IMG/VR virus record: IMGVR_UViG_3300047094_002183
Coordinates: 1 to 64,000 of that record
Length of the DNA: 64,000 nucleotides
From: a virus
Direction: 5' to 3' (one strand)
Shown here: in pieces, positions 33,861 through 44,269 of the stretch
Position numbering within the stretch: the first letter of the stretch is position 1
How the letters are laid out: every line of letters begins with the position of its first letter
Made by a program: the position numbers and the translations under genes
Notes under the pieces: generated by a model
The model's input: only the letters and a program-made list of their open reading frames with translations
The model's database searches: none
Told to the model about the DNA's origin: nothing

Positions 33861-35540
33861 CTATGTCACAGTGAAACGATTAAATACGGCGTACGAGCGA
33901 TTTGCGAATATGCCGGCAAGACCTTGTCCAAATGTTGAAATGCTCATTGGCACCGTTCCGCTAATCCCAGCAGTGTTTTCGTCAAGTACTGTGACCGCGA
34001 AATTAAGATTGACTGTGGTAAATACATCATTTACCGGCGCGGCAAGTACCGGGTTTAGGCTGATGCGATACCACTTGGTAAGTTTTATGTCGAAATTGAC
34101 GCGCGCTTCCTCTATAAATTGGCTGTTATTATACCGCAAAATACGAAATTGCGCCTGTGCCGCATCGAGCAGCGCGACAATATAGGTTGTCGTAACGACG
34201 CCCAGTACCAATTCTTGTTTGTAGTTCAAAATGAGGCCGGCGTTACGCGTTAAACCCGAGGCGCCAATTCGCGTCTCCACTGCGATCGTGCGCTCGTATA
34301 CCCAATCGGTCGGGCAATTTCTTAACACTGAGATGTTTAAATTTGCAACGCGGCCCGCTGCATAAACATTGTGATCCGTAAGGCTGTTTGTTGGCAGTTC
34401 CGGTGGTACGATAGGGTCGGGATTTGTATTCGGGTCGGCATCGGGATCTGGCGCAGGAATGCTGCACGGGCATATCTCTGGTGCGCGTGTTTGTGTGATA
34501 AAAAATCGACCGTCACGTGTTTCAAAGTACGGCGATATTGTGCACGCGCTAAAATCAATACACAGCGGCAAGTTTAAGCACGGGTAATCTGGCGCGACAA
34601 TTGTTTCGTCTACGACGGTGTCAATTTGCGTGGTTGGATCTGGCCAACAGTATTCATTTTCGCCGTCAAACACGGGGCTGTCTGGATTACAACAGTCATC
34701 GCTAAATTCCTGCGGTTTTGGCGGTTTATTGGCCGCGCAAATTTCTGCCAAACCCGTATCCGCAAGTACGTCTAATCCCCCGCAGGCCGTAAAATTGCGC
34801 GGCGTAAAACCAACAAAATCGAGGGCAATATTGCCGGCGCAATCTGGCTGTATGCCGTTGATCGACTCAATTGCCGGTTTTGGACATGTGCCGCTTTCAG
34901 GCCGCTGACCACACGGCCCGAGAAACTCTATGAGCGGATTGTAATTTGTAGTTATCTGTGTTGTATCTATCGCAAAGATTACGGCCGTTCGCGGTGTGCC
35001 GGCCGTGACCAGTCGCGTGTACTTAGCTGTAACAGGTGTCGTCGCCGCCAGCGTTATGACACCGCTAAGCTGATCTTCTAAATTGATTTTGCCGAGTGTT
35101 GGGATTGGTAACGCGCGGTACGGCCGCGCGCAGCGTGGCTGTAAAAGCGTTTGAATTGGTTTAGAGTAACGGCCCACAAAGCTAGTATCAACGCCGGGAC
35201 CAAACACAACCCAGCCAGAAATGCCGGGTATCAGTCCAGTAATCGGATAATTGACATACGGCGCGACGGGCTGCGGCACAGACACCGTAGCGATAGTGTA
35301 GCCGACGTCCTGCGGGCTACCGTCGCTTGCGCCGAAAACGACCGTTACAAGACCGGCTGAAACCGTGATCGCCTGCACATATAAACAACCACCAGCTGTC
35401 GACGGAAATTTGATATGGCAATCAACTAAAATATCATTACGGATAAACACGTTCGCGTCATCCTCGCCCGTACTCTTTTCGTCGAGCGGGTAGCTGCGCG
35501 TAGATTGTAGGTTGTACCAGTTTTGGTTTCTGATTGACAT
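33861..35540 (-). CDS. fibre-array paralogue 3, 559 aa
   Basis: N-terminus has NLQSTRSYPLDEKSTGEDD, like the other paralogues, then a beta-rich domain, ESINGIQPDCAGNIALDFVG around residue 230, a Cys-rich acidic part (SDDCCNPDSPVFDGENEYCW; CPCSIPAPDPDADPNTNPDP), and a final concanavalin-like beta domain ending in FANRSYAVFNRFTV. The latter may be a carbohydrate-binding lectin-type domain; this is inference. Confidence 0.75.
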   Translation of the reverse strand: MSIRNQNWYNLQSTRSYPLDEKSTGEDDANVFIRNDILVDCHIKFPSTAGGCLYVQAITVSAGLVTVVFGASDGSPQDVGYTIATVSVPQPVAPYVNYPITGLIPGISGWVVFGPGVDTSFVGRYSKPIQTLLQPRCARPYRALPIPTLGKINLEDQLSGVITLAATTPVTAKYTRLVTAGTPRTAVIFAIDTTQITTNYNPLIEFLGPCGQRPESGTCPKPAIESINGIQPDCAGNIALDFVGFTPRNFTACGGLDVLADTGLAEICAANKPPKPQEFSDDCCNPDSPVFDGENEYCWPDPTTQIDTVVDETIVAPDYPCLNLPLCIDFSACTISPYFETRDGRFFITQTRAPEICPCSIPAPDPDADPNTNPDPIVPPELPTNSLTDHNVYAAGRVANLNISVLRNCPTDWVYERTIAVETRIGASGLTRNAGLILNYKQELVLGVVTTTYIVALLDAAQAQFRILRYNNSQFIEEARVNFDIKLTKWYRISLNPVLAAPVNDVFTTVNLNFAVTVLDENTAGISGTVPMSISTFGQGLAGIFANRSYAVFNRFTVT

Positions 35541-35543
35541 AAA

Positions 35544-37106
35544 TTAGCACGCAACTGGTGTGTGACCGTTCTCATCGCAATTCAACAGTTGCGACGTTTG
35601 CGACTCTGCGGCCAACTCGCTGTCCGCGGTAGAACAGTTGATTTTTAATGGTTTATTTGTGCTGTTAATAGTTGCGGTCAGTATGCCAGCTATTTCGTAC
35701 GGGCTGCGGGCGCGCCTAAAGGGCGGCGTCTGTGTTACATCTGGCTCCAAAAATTTAAGTCTGAATTGCGCGTAAGCGGAGTCACCGCCGCGAATTTCTG
35801 GAAACGGTATTGTGTAACCTATTTCGTCTACGAGCGGTATTAACGCTGGCGTGCTTACCGGCGCGCCAGTCGCGTAAAACGCGGAGTGGCCGCATTCTAA
35901 CGCCATAGTAACGTCGGTGTCGATAGTTAACTTTAGTTTTAATGTGCTCGCTGGAATGCACGTATCGCACGGGTTGCATAACATCACAACAACGTCTAAG
36001 TACGGACAACGTTGCGGTAAAAACAACAACTTTAACGGGCGCGCCAAACTGCATGCGCGCTGATCGTTCCAACGGCTGATGTTGTTTTCGTGGTACGCGC
36101 GAATGTTTTCGCTTCGCGCGCCAATAAGTTTGTAGCGCAGACTGGTATCGTTCATGTACTTTGCGGTGGCGGCGTAATCCGCACAACTGCAGCACGGTAA
36201 ACAATCGGCGCCAATTTGCTGCTGCGCGGTTGTGGCGGGCGCTACAATCAACGCGTTATTACTGTTTTGCTCGTGTGCAGTTGGTCGGCGAACCCACAAA
36301 CAATCTTTACCCGACAACAAGAAGTCGCCGACATTGTCTGGGCCAATGCCGTTTATGCTCGTAATTGCCGCCGGGGCCGTAATTTCGCTGCAGTCTGTAT
36401 ACTTACCGCGGCCGGTGCCCGCTTCGGCGGTGAAGGTAACGGGCGTTTCATTTCTAAAATTACGCACTGCGGGCGCGGCGGGCGCAATCTCTACGTTATA
36501 ACCGTTTACAAACAAAAACCGGCCGGTGTATTTTTGGCTTGTCGTCGCGCCGTTTTTAACCGCAACTGACAACACGCGTTTGGGCATTTTATACACAGCG
36601 CGCTCGTCAATTATCGCGTTGGCCGGTTTGATGTACTTGTCATAATTTTTGGCAGCCGTATCGCCGCTGGGCCACGTGACATAAGCGACAAGCCGGCAAA
36701 CCGCGTATGATTTTTTCCACTCATAAATAATGTAGTCATTTCCCCACGGCGCGCTGTTAAAAACAATGTCGCCAACTGTGGTGTCAAAAATCACGTTATT
36801 TGCAGCGTCGACAATTACGATGTCTGCATCATGCGCCGGCGCAGGAAAATCTGGATAAGCGCCAACGTTATCGTTGCAGCCAACGCCGTACAGGTACGCA
36901 ATACGTAACGGATGCGCAGTTGGCGTCGTATTGTCGTAGACGTGCGGATCGTCGTACTCAAAGTACAGATCTGCCAATAAATAGCGGATATCGTCTTGCG
37001 CCTCGGTCGTCGGCGAGACTAGCGGATAATCCAAACCGCTTTGCGGCTGCACAACGCCAATGCCGCGGCGACCGTACGAAGATGTAACAAAATCGGGGCA
37101 CGGCAT
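35544..37106 (-). CDS. fibre-array paralogue 2, 520 aa
   Basis: Contains GLDYPLVSPTTEAQDDIR near the N-terminus and ITSINGIGPDNVGDFLLSGK around residue 250. The central part has CxxCCSC and CNPCDTC clusters. It ends with a Cys-containing tail. Beta-rich and presumably virion-surface. The gap to the next gene is 3 bp, so all five are one transcription unit. Confidence 0.72.
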   Translation of the reverse strand: MPCPDFVTSSYGRRGIGVVQPQSGLDYPLVSPTTEAQDDIRYLLADLYFEYDDPHVYDNTTPTAHPLRIAYLYGVGCNDNVGAYPDFPAPAHDADIVIVDAANNVIFDTTVGDIVFNSAPWGNDYIIYEWKKSYAVCRLVAYVTWPSGDTAAKNYDKYIKPANAIIDERAVYKMPKRVLSVAVKNGATTSQKYTGRFLFVNGYNVEIAPAAPAVRNFRNETPVTFTAEAGTGRGKYTDCSEITAPAAITSINGIGPDNVGDFLLSGKDCLWVRRPTAHEQNSNNALIVAPATTAQQQIGADCLPCCSCADYAATAKYMNDTSLRYKLIGARSENIRAYHENNISRWNDQRACSLARPLKLLFLPQRCPYLDVVVMLCNPCDTCIPASTLKLKLTIDTDVTMALECGHSAFYATGAPVSTPALIPLVDEIGYTIPFPEIRGGDSAYAQFRLKFLEPDVTQTPPFRRARSPYEIAGILTATINSTNKPLKINCSTADSELAAESQTSQLLNCDENGHTPVAC

Positions 37107-37109
37107 ATG

Positions 37110-38051
37110 TCACCCCGTCTGGCAGCCTGAGTCGCCAAGCTTGCTGCTGAGCACAACCAAGCTCATTTGCGTGACCTCAGAACCGAGTCGCGTAACGAAA
37201 TTTTGTAACGTTGTAACGCCGTCGCCGAAACGGTTAATTTGCTGTGTAATCGCGTCCAGTTCTGTACAGCCGCAGCACGGAGACGCGCATGTGTCAGCAA
37301 ACGACAAGCCGTTGGTGATCGGTTGAATACTGATGCATTCGTCTTGCGCAAATGTAAACGTGCCGTCTGTGCTGCACACACCGTTGATGCACGTAATGCA
37401 GGCGCCCGTTTGCGGTACAGCGCACTGACAGCTTTGATTGAGATTCACGCCGGAAATAGCGTCAAATGTGATTTCGGTTGTGTTTGCCGACTGCGCAACG
37501 CTAAGCCGGACATTTGTGCCAGCAACAAGCACGACGTCGCCGTAAATTGGGGCACTAAGTTCATTATTGTTAAGCACACGCAGCCGAGACACGGCGCGAA
37601 TCATTGGGCGTATGACGTCTGTTTCGAGCCCGCCGCCAGCCAAATTAAATGTGTATGCGCCGGCGGGCAGTTTATCAATTTCATCAAGTGCGCCGAGTAC
37701 AATGCGCCCGACACAGTCGTCAAAGTTATTTATACCGCCCAGCGCATACGACTGATTAGCAACATAATTATTTCGTGCAATTACGGCAGTTGCTACATCT
37801 ATCGTTACGTCGTCGGCGATGTAGGCGACCGTGATTGTGAAACCGGTCGGGGCGATAACAACCGTTCTGATAAAAAAATTGTTGGGCGTGAAGGCGATGC
37901 CGGAATGCACCGGTAAATACAGCCCGACAATAAAACTGTCCGGCAGCGTTATCGTTCCGGTGATATCTGTTTTTGTGGCTTGCTCTGTCAGCGGATAAGA
38001 CCGCTGCGAATTGTGGTTAAGCCACTGTAGATTCCAATTTCCAATAGGCAT
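37110..38051 (-). CDS. fibre-array paralogue 1, 313 aa
   Basis: N-terminus NWNLQWLNHNSQRSYPLTEQ shares the RSYPL motif; the C-terminal part has CQCAVPQTGACITCINGVC, a degenerate ING motif with paired Cys, and CASPCCGCTELD. It has a helix at the end (LQNFVTRLGSEVTQMSLVV). The first of the five paralogues in transcription order, immediately after the 718-aa fibre. Confidence 0.72.
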   Translation of the reverse strand: MPIGNWNLQWLNHNSQRSYPLTEQATKTDITGTITLPDSFIVGLYLPVHSGIAFTPNNFFIRTVVIAPTGFTITVAYIADDVTIDVATAVIARNNYVANQSYALGGINNFDDCVGRIVLGALDEIDKLPAGAYTFNLAGGGLETDVIRPMIRAVSRLRVLNNNELSAPIYGDVVLVAGTNVRLSVAQSANTTEITFDAISGVNLNQSCQCAVPQTGACITCINGVCSTDGTFTFAQDECISIQPITNGLSFADTCASPCCGCTELDAITQQINRFGDGVTTLQNFVTRLGSEVTQMSLVVLSSKLGDSGCQTG

Positions 38052-38066
38052 AGCAGCAACCCGGTA

Positions 38067-40223
38067 TCATGTTACGTTGTAAACAATACCGTCAATGCGC
38101 AGCAGTCCAACTTCAGCGTACACGTCTGCGGGGTTGTTTGCTCGGAGCAGCGTGACCAGCACGGTATCGCCCGCTGCGACGTCAAACGCCTCGCTGTCGC
38201 GCACGACCGCCGTGTCAGAAGGCAGCGTGACATTCGACGTAAAGCCAATCGCCGTGTCCGACACTGGTAGCGCGGTACCATTTGTGGCGGGGGCTTGGAT
38301 TCTGCGATACGTCATAAGCAAGGAAGGCAATGTTGCCGCCTGTGTCGGCGTGCCGCCGCGGCCAAAAAAGTGCACGCGCACTTTCATATTTAAGTTCGAC
38401 CCCAAATTCGCGTGCGCTACATTGAATCGAACCCGAATCGCAGACGCCTGCCCGGACGGAAAACCAATGTACGGGATATCTAAATACAGGCGTTCGACCG
38501 TATCATCAAGCCGAATGATCTGTGGCGCGATTTCCCGCTCCACCAGATTATCGGTGTAGTCGATCTTGATTACGCCCTGCTGCACGAGCACTTCTTGCGA
38601 CAACGGAATGTTGAAGCCCGTTTTTTCGGCATTCGTTAACAGCCGAATTGTTTCTACAGTGTGCGGGCCGGCTTGCGGGCCAGTCGTAATTACAGCTGTT
38701 CCAGCCGGCGCGTCTGCCACGCAAAATGTGTTCGTCGTCAAACCTGCGCTTAACACGTAGTACGTTTTATTCGCGAGCACGCCGCCGGGCAGAATGCCTG
38801 CTGTTTTAAAACGCACTGGAGCGTTTGCGGTGAGCCCGTGATTAGCGGCAGTAAATACGCCGGGGTTTGCCAGCGTGATCGTTACTGTGCGCGCGGATAA
38901 ATTTCGCGAACCGGCGATCGACAGCTGATTTGACAGCGTAAATACGCCATCGGAAACCCAGCCACGCTTGAGCTTGCGGCCGGAAACCAGCTCTTTAAAT
39001 ACCTGCCCGCCGATTGCTTCTTCCGGTACAACGGGCAGATTCAGGTTAAGCGCCAAATCGCCAGTCATAGCCGGCGCGCCCGCGCAATTAGTGACGGTGA
39101 TCGGGCTGTCGGTATCCGGCTGCAGGCTTGTAACCACGCTGCGATCGTTGCCGACGAGCATGCGCAAAAACACTACCACGACGCGCATAGCTTCTACGCG
39201 GGGGCACTCGCCCGTCGTCGCGTCTGGCGGCGTTTGCGGGTTTGCTGTGTCGATCGTAGCCGGCCACGGCACATCGCCGTAGCAGTTGCTCATCCACCAG
39301 ATGCCGTTGAGATCACATACGACAAGCCCCTCAACACCCTGCGGCACTTCTGTAGCGCCGACGCGGTTGACGCCTTTGTCCCACAGCAGCGCGACGGACT
39401 GGATTGGCACAGGCGGCCAAACATTAGCCAGAGCTGGATGCTGCGCGAGGTTGTAACCGAACCATGCGCCTACAGGCGCTTTGCCGTTAAAGCTTGCGTG
39501 GTTCGCGGGCAACCAGCCCGGGAGAGCCGGGTTAGGGCTCGTGATCTGATGGCGGTTGGTGTTTACGGCAGCGTCAGGGTCGTGCTGGCCGGCGGGAGCT
39601 GGAACCAGATCAAATCGGTAATGCGTGTGCTCGCTGATAAAGTCGCCTGTATGCGGCATTACGACAACGCGCGGTACGTCGCTGCAGTTGTCTTTCGGGC
39701 CCTGTACGTAGCACACGCTAACGGTTACGCCCGGCTTCTGCTGCACCAGCTTGCCCGGCTCAGCGGCGGATAAGTAGTAGCGGCCGGCGGGAATAGGGGC
39801 GTGAGTCACATTATCTTCGAGCAGCGGAGTTGTAACGGCATTTCCCAGCTCGGCGATCTCGACAACGCCGCGTAGCACAATATCGCCAAGCGTTTCAGAT
39901 CGTTTACGCAAGCATAAACCAACGCAATCAGACGACGGCTGAATAGTCAGCAGCTGTGTGGTTGCGTCGATGGCTGCAGCGGCAAGCGCTTTTTCATATC
40001 TGTGCGATGTGTAGTTCCAGTACACAGGATGTCCGGGAAGCACATCGGGTGCAATTGTGGCGCCCGAGTCGAACAATGCCTGCCCGACGGAAGATGCGTC
40101 AAGGCGGTCTTTGAGATAATCCGTGCGATCCGCCAGTGCGCGATCGGGCCGGCCCACAATGCCAGCCTGTACAGGCTCGCCGGGGTTGACGTGTTTAATG
40201 TTGTGCAGCCAGTTCCCGGACAT
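38067..40223 (-). CDS. tail fibre / baseplate-associated protein, 718 aa
   Basis: N-terminal residues 1-45 (NIKHVNPGEPVQAGIVGRPDRALADRTDYLKDRL) form a helical docking region; the rest is beta-rich with HTHYRFDLVPAPAGQHDP and Pro/Asn/Cys-containing loops. A segment around residues 430-520 (VTITLANPGVFTAANHGLTAN..., LANKTYYVLSAGLT) resembles a structural repeat common in phage fibre proteins. It follows the 208-aa and 571-aa baseplate genes, and GGAGG is upstream of the ATG. Host recognition is a likely role. Confidence 0.72.
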   Translation of the reverse strand: MSGNWLHNIKHVNPGEPVQAGIVGRPDRALADRTDYLKDRLDASSVGQALFDSGATIAPDVLPGHPVYWNYTSHRYEKALAAAAIDATTQLLTIQPSSDCVGLCLRKRSETLGDIVLRGVVEIAELGNAVTTPLLEDNVTHAPIPAGRYYLSAAEPGKLVQQKPGVTVSVCYVQGPKDNCSDVPRVVVMPHTGDFISEHTHYRFDLVPAPAGQHDPDAAVNTNRHQITSPNPALPGWLPANHASFNGKAPVGAWFGYNLAQHPALANVWPPVPIQSVALLWDKGVNRVGATEVPQGVEGLVVCDLNGIWWMSNCYGDVPWPATIDTANPQTPPDATTGECPRVEAMRVVVVFLRMLVGNDRSVVTSLQPDTDSPITVTNCAGAPAMTGDLALNLNLPVVPEEAIGGQVFKELVSGRKLKRGWVSDGVFTLSNQLSIAGSRNLSARTVTITLANPGVFTAANHGLTANAPVRFKTAGILPGGVLANKTYYVLSAGLTTNTFCVADAPAGTAVITTGPQAGPHTVETIRLLTNAEKTGFNIPLSQEVLVQQGVIKIDYTDNLVEREIAPQIIRLDDTVERLYLDIPYIGFPSGQASAIRVRFNVAHANLGSNLNMKVRVHFFGRGGTPTQAATLPSLLMTYRRIQAPATNGTALPVSDTAIGFTSNVTLPSDTAVVRDSEAFDVAAGDTVLVTLLRANNPADVYAEVGLLRIDGIVYNVT

Positions 40224-40249
40224 CCTTGTCCTCCGGCGGTTATAGACAA

Positions 40250-40876
40250 TTACTCAAACGCCACATCCCATGTAATACCGATCTGGGAGGACGGTTCTTT
40301 TGTGACTTGGTTTTCGGCCGTAAAGATCGTGCGCGCAAACACGACGTCTTTTGTCCTGTCGCTAAACACTGGGGCGGCAACCAGCGCGGCCGAGAACACT
40401 TTGCTGTTTACAAGGTGGCTGAATGTCTTGCCGTACACGCCAGCTGTGCCCGCAGTCTGCACGAAAAACGTTAGCTGATTGCCCTGCTGGGTGCTCGGCA
40501 GCTTTTCTACATAGCCAGCCGATACGGACAGCGCCGGCTCAATTGATAGCGGGATTCGCAAAAAGTCGCGCGAACTAGAGTCGACCAGCGAGTTGTAGTA
40601 ATTGATATCAATATCGCGGGCAAACGGAGCGGCGGAAATCGGCGTAGCCGGGTCGGCTTGGTTTTCAAACTCGATATACAGCGCAGAAATGCTGTAATCG
40701 AGCCTGTCTGCCTGCCGCTTATAGCCGAGCTGTTTGGCAGCGATATAGCCCCACGCATACTGAATTTGATTAGGCTGCGCCACAACAGGCGTTTTTAAGC
40801 CTGTTTTATCGTCGACGCGCCAGAGCGTTACGTGGCCGCGCACGCCAGTATTCGGGCTAATTTTGTCGGTAGCCAT
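40250..40876 (-). CDS. baseplate/fibre-connector candidate, 208 aa
   Basis: A beta-rich protein with VTLWRVDDKTGLKTPVVAQPNQIQYAWGYIAAKQLG, followed by conserved-looking aromatic/acidic positions and ending ITWDVAFE. It is in the usual place for baseplate-to-fibre connector proteins between the gpI-like and fibre genes. I do not recognise a named family. Confidence 0.6.
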   Translation of the reverse strand: MATDKISPNTGVRGHVTLWRVDDKTGLKTPVVAQPNQIQYAWGYIAAKQLGYKRQADRLDYSISALYIEFENQADPATPISAAPFARDIDINYYNSLVDSSSRDFLRIPLSIEPALSVSAGYVEKLPSTQQGNQLTFFVQTAGTAGVYGKTFSHLVNSKVFSAALVAAPVFSDRTKDVVFARTIFTAENQVTKEPSSQIGITWDVAFE

Positions 40877-40885
40877 AGTGTTTCC

Positions 40886-42601
40886 TTACTGACACGTACC
40901 TGATACAACCCGCGCCGTCGCCTCAAAATCCCGCAGAAGTGTCGCGGGTACCGTATCCTGCCGCCGCGCCATACCTGTAAACGTATCTAGCGTCTCCCGC
41001 ACGTTATCTGCGCCATTTACGGTGTCCGTGCCCGGCGCCAGCTCAAATATAACGATCATGGCCGTTTGTGGCGGCAACAATTGGCGCAGGTGTCTAATAT
41101 TGTACAGGCCGAGGCTATTTTGCCCCAATGCCGACACTAAAATTCTGACAACAAATACGTTATTTCTAAGCACATTTTCCACTAAAAACTGCAGCGGATT
41201 GATAGTGCGCGGTAAATGTGTTTCGTTCGGTTCGGTGGCGGGGTTTACGCGGCTATCTAGTAAGTGCGCAAGCGTACCGTGCCGTTTATGCGGTTGCGGG
41301 CAATCTGGTGGCGGCTCGGAAGCGGCCTGCACCCCGCGATAATGCAGCTCATCAAAAAACCGCTCTACGTCAGCCGGCAGACCACCGAGGCCAAACCGCA
41401 GGTATGTATAACCGCTCGGGTGCTCGGTATCGACCTCCAGCGGGATTTGCTTATTTTCAAATATCAAATCGCTGTAGAAACAAGCCGACAGGAATCCGCC
41501 GTCCAGCGCCAGCGCAGCCAAGTCTTTTCGCGCGGCGCGGCATGGAAACAGATTCGGGTTAAGTATCAAGTCTTTGTCTGTTTCTGGCAGCAATGGTTTC
41601 CAGACGTTGTCGGACCATTTGCCGTCGCCGGGCGGGTAACAGATAACGGCGTCTTGCGCGTTTAATGTAGCGTACTGATTACCGACAAAAAACTCGCTGA
41701 TCTCTACGCCGCCGATAAGTTGCGTGCCGGCTGTAATAACCTGCCCAAGACCGACTCGGGGTTCTACTGTGTTGTTAAAACGGTACACCGTCTTATCCGT
41801 AGCGATAAAAAAGCCGCGGTTGTCGTAATCCATAGTTTCAACGGTTTCGACAGGTTCGGCGCTTACGGGAATGCCGCAAATAGCCGCGAGCGCTATGTCT
41901 AACGTGGCGGCTGTCGCACCGCCATCAATAAGGCCGTCGATAATAGCGTTCGTCAGATCTTTGTAGCCTTGACTGCTCTGGAGCTTGACCCCCAGAGCAT
42001 ACGCGAACTGATTAAACACAAGCTCGTAATCGAACTTGCCGCAGAAGCCCCACAGCGTAATCTCTTCGTCGTTTTCGCTAACAGCATGCCGCAAGAAAGC
42101 TTCGTTATCGAACGGGTCGCTGCTAAAAATAAGCGCGCCGGCAACAGGGTCCAATACGAAATCGATATTCCTGTCCAGCATAACAGTGGGGAACGTGATC
42201 TTATTGAAAAGCTGCTCGACGCCGGCAAGCTGACTTGGCGCCGGATACGCAAAAAACATTTTGTTTGTTAGCACGTCAAAAAAGGTGCCGTCGTCAAAAT
42301 GCGCCAGCGTGGTGTCGAACTTGTCGCTGTTCGTCACAAATGTGTTGAGCTGCGCCTTTTTAATTGTGATGGGCACAAGCGTTTTTTCTTCAAATAGCGG
42401 CACGTCGTAGCGGCTCAGTGCGGCGACTACAGCCATCAGCTTTCGATGCGTCTCGGCGACGGTGTAGGCTGTGGCATTTATATACGACGTAAGCTGGTCG
42501 CGGCCTGTGAACGTGCGCATCCAGAACGACCCCAACGCTGCCAGCATTGTGCGGCTACGGTCCAAGTCTGATCCCGGGTACGTAAATACTTGTTGTTTCA
42601 T
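40886..42601 (-). CDS. baseplate protein downstream of gpJ, 571 aa
   Basis: Starts with a segment reading TMLAALGSFWMRTFTGRDQL, as in phage baseplate proteins that sit after the J-like wedge gene; the N-terminal 70 residues are helical, then beta-rich sequence with VLDPVAGALIFSSDPFDNEAF. The C-terminus is Pro/Cys-rich then alpha/beta. The role as baseplate wedge component is inferred from position, not from a recognised domain. Confidence 0.65.
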   Translation of the reverse strand: MKQQVFTYPGSDLDRSRTMLAALGSFWMRTFTGRDQLTSYINATAYTVAETHRKLMAVVAALSRYDVPLFEEKTLVPITIKKAQLNTFVTNSDKFDTTLAHFDDGTFFDVLTNKMFFAYPAPSQLAGVEQLFNKITFPTVMLDRNIDFVLDPVAGALIFSSDPFDNEAFLRHAVSENDEEITLWGFCGKFDYELVFNQFAYALGVKLQSSQGYKDLTNAIIDGLIDGGATAATLDIALAAICGIPVSAEPVETVETMDYDNRGFFIATDKTVYRFNNTVEPRVGLGQVITAGTQLIGGVEISEFFVGNQYATLNAQDAVICYPPGDGKWSDNVWKPLLPETDKDLILNPNLFPCRAARKDLAALALDGGFLSACFYSDLIFENKQIPLEVDTEHPSGYTYLRFGLGGLPADVERFFDELHYRGVQAASEPPPDCPQPHKRHGTLAHLLDSRVNPATEPNETHLPRTINPLQFLVENVLRNNVFVVRILVSALGQNSLGLYNIRHLRQLLPPQTAMIVIFELAPGTDTVNGADNVRETLDTFTGMARRQDTVPATLLRDFEATARVVSGTCQ

Positions 42602-42611
42602 GCTGTTACCG

Positions 42612-44261
42612 TTAGCTCAAGAAGCCAGCGGCAACAGATGAAATCGAGATATCATCTGGGCCGACGAGGAAAGCCACCGTGCGCCCTGTGACAAGTCGTG
42701 CGGGATCATTAGGTACAGTTAAAACTGCGCTATCGCGAATGAACGCTACTGAACCGTCAGGCCGGCGAATTCGACCAAACATGTCAACTTCGCTAATAGC
42801 TTGCCTGCCGGTCAGAAAACTTTGCGCCGCGCCAGTGATTAGCGACGCATGCAGCTGACCTGAAAACCCGACTTTTGCTACCGCGGCCACAATAGCCGCT
42901 TTGATCGCTGAAATGGTCGTGTCGTCGAGCTGCGCGTTGACTTCAGTGCGCACCTGAAAAGCGATCTTTGTGAAGCACGGTACCGCTGCTTTTACGAGAA
43001 CATCCGTTCCACGCGGGCGCACGGCGTGGTCTGTCATAACGTCGCTCATTTCACCAATAAGCGGCAGCCCCACCGTTGTTACAGCGTATTTGGCCGTCGA
43101 CTCGTTTGGAACAAGTGGGCCGACTGGCGTGTCCGTGTCTTCAAACTGAATTACGGCCGTCTGGTAACGTGTGTAAGCGCTTTCAGGCAGCAGTTGGATA
43201 TCCGGTACAAACGTACTCGACGCTAAATCGGCGCCGCGCACATCGTTAACAACAGCGTAACCGTTACTTGTAATGTCCGTCGGCTTTGACACGCGGCTGA
43301 TTTCGTAAAAACCCGGCGCTGTATCGCGTGTAAGCGTAACTTGCCAGATTCCGCCATTCGGCGATTGCCGAATAAATACCGCATCTAATACGTGATCGGT
43401 GGTTTGCGCGTGGCTGTTTGTTTGCGCGTAGATATCTACCTTGCCGCCGCCAGAGATCGGAAAAAGGCTGTGCTGGTCGCGCTGCTGTTCCGCGTCGCCG
43501 CAACCGAGTATCGACAGATGGAGCGTATTTTTAAACGCGGTTTGATTGCGAATAAACGCTTCGTAGCTTTTACGGCTGCCAACAGTTTTAGCCGCTAACC
43601 CGGCAGACAGTTTGGTGATGTATTCCTCGTTTGTCAGCGGGTTACGCCCACTAATAAAATCGCTTGTCGCAAAGATACCCAGCACGTTATTGGGCACAAA
43701 GTTCGGCAGCATCTTTGTGTAGCGCTTAATATTGCCCGCGGCGCCAACAGTTGTCGCGGTGACAGTAATGTTAGCGGTGTAAGTACCGTCGCCAACCGGG
43801 ACCATGACGCGGTCCGTGCTGCTTGACGGCGAAGACCCCGGCGGCAGTACAGTGAAATTGTCAGTCGCTACGAATGTAACGCTATTTGCGGTGAATCCGC
43901 CGGCTGTCGTAATCGCCGTGCGTGTCGGCAGGTTAAATATGAGTGTAATGACACCTGTTGCGGGTGTGCCGTTGTCGCGGGCGATGTTGTAGTTAGACAA
44001 CACCTGATCCACAAGGTCTGTGTCTGCCAGCGTGGGATCTTGTGTGATGGCCAGCAGGCTTTTGCTTTGTAAAACGCGGTCTACGTTTTCCTGCACGGCT
44101 GTGTTTAGCAGTCCATTAAAATACAGCACCAAATCGTGGAATACACCGCGGGTGATCTCAATTTCCGGGTGCCGTTCCTGCACAAGTTGCGTAAGCGTCG
44201 TCACAACGCTTTCAATCTTAGCGGGATCAAGGCTTTTTAAATCAGTGATGGAAATCGGCAT
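42612..44261 (-). CDS. baseplate J-like wedge protein (gp6-type)
   Basis: The 549-aa protein begins with a helical domain (VTTLTQLVQERHPEIEITRGVF, LQSKSLLAITQDPTLAD), then the J-type beta region GTYTANITVTATTVGAAGNI with the ISGRNPLTNEEYITKL segment, and a C-terminal ISEVDMFGRIRRPDG. This order (LxxxxxD..., VxAxxxGxxGNI, SGxDxETxEEY-like) is that of Baseplate_J proteins, which form the hexagonal wedge. It is preceded in transcription by the gp25-like gene, as expected. Confidence 0.85.
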   Translation of the reverse strand: MPISITDLKSLDPAKIESVVTTLTQLVQERHPEIEITRGVFHDLVLYFNGLLNTAVQENVDRVLQSKSLLAITQDPTLADTDLVDQVLSNYNIARDNGTPATGVITLIFNLPTRTAITTAGGFTANSVTFVATDNFTVLPPGSSPSSSTDRVMVPVGDGTYTANITVTATTVGAAGNIKRYTKMLPNFVPNNVLGIFATSDFISGRNPLTNEEYITKLSAGLAAKTVGSRKSYEAFIRNQTAFKNTLHLSILGCGDAEQQRDQHSLFPISGGGKVDIYAQTNSHAQTTDHVLDAVFIRQSPNGGIWQVTLTRDTAPGFYEISRVSKPTDITSNGYAVVNDVRGADLASSTFVPDIQLLPESAYTRYQTAVIQFEDTDTPVGPLVPNESTAKYAVTTVGLPLIGEMSDVMTDHAVRPRGTDVLVKAAVPCFTKIAFQVRTEVNAQLDDTTISAIKAAIVAAVAKVGFSGQLHASLITGAAQSFLTGRQAISEVDMFGRIRRPDGSVAFIRDSAVLTVPNDPARLVTGRTVAFLVGPDDISISSVAAGFLS

Positions 44262-44269
44262 GTGGCACC

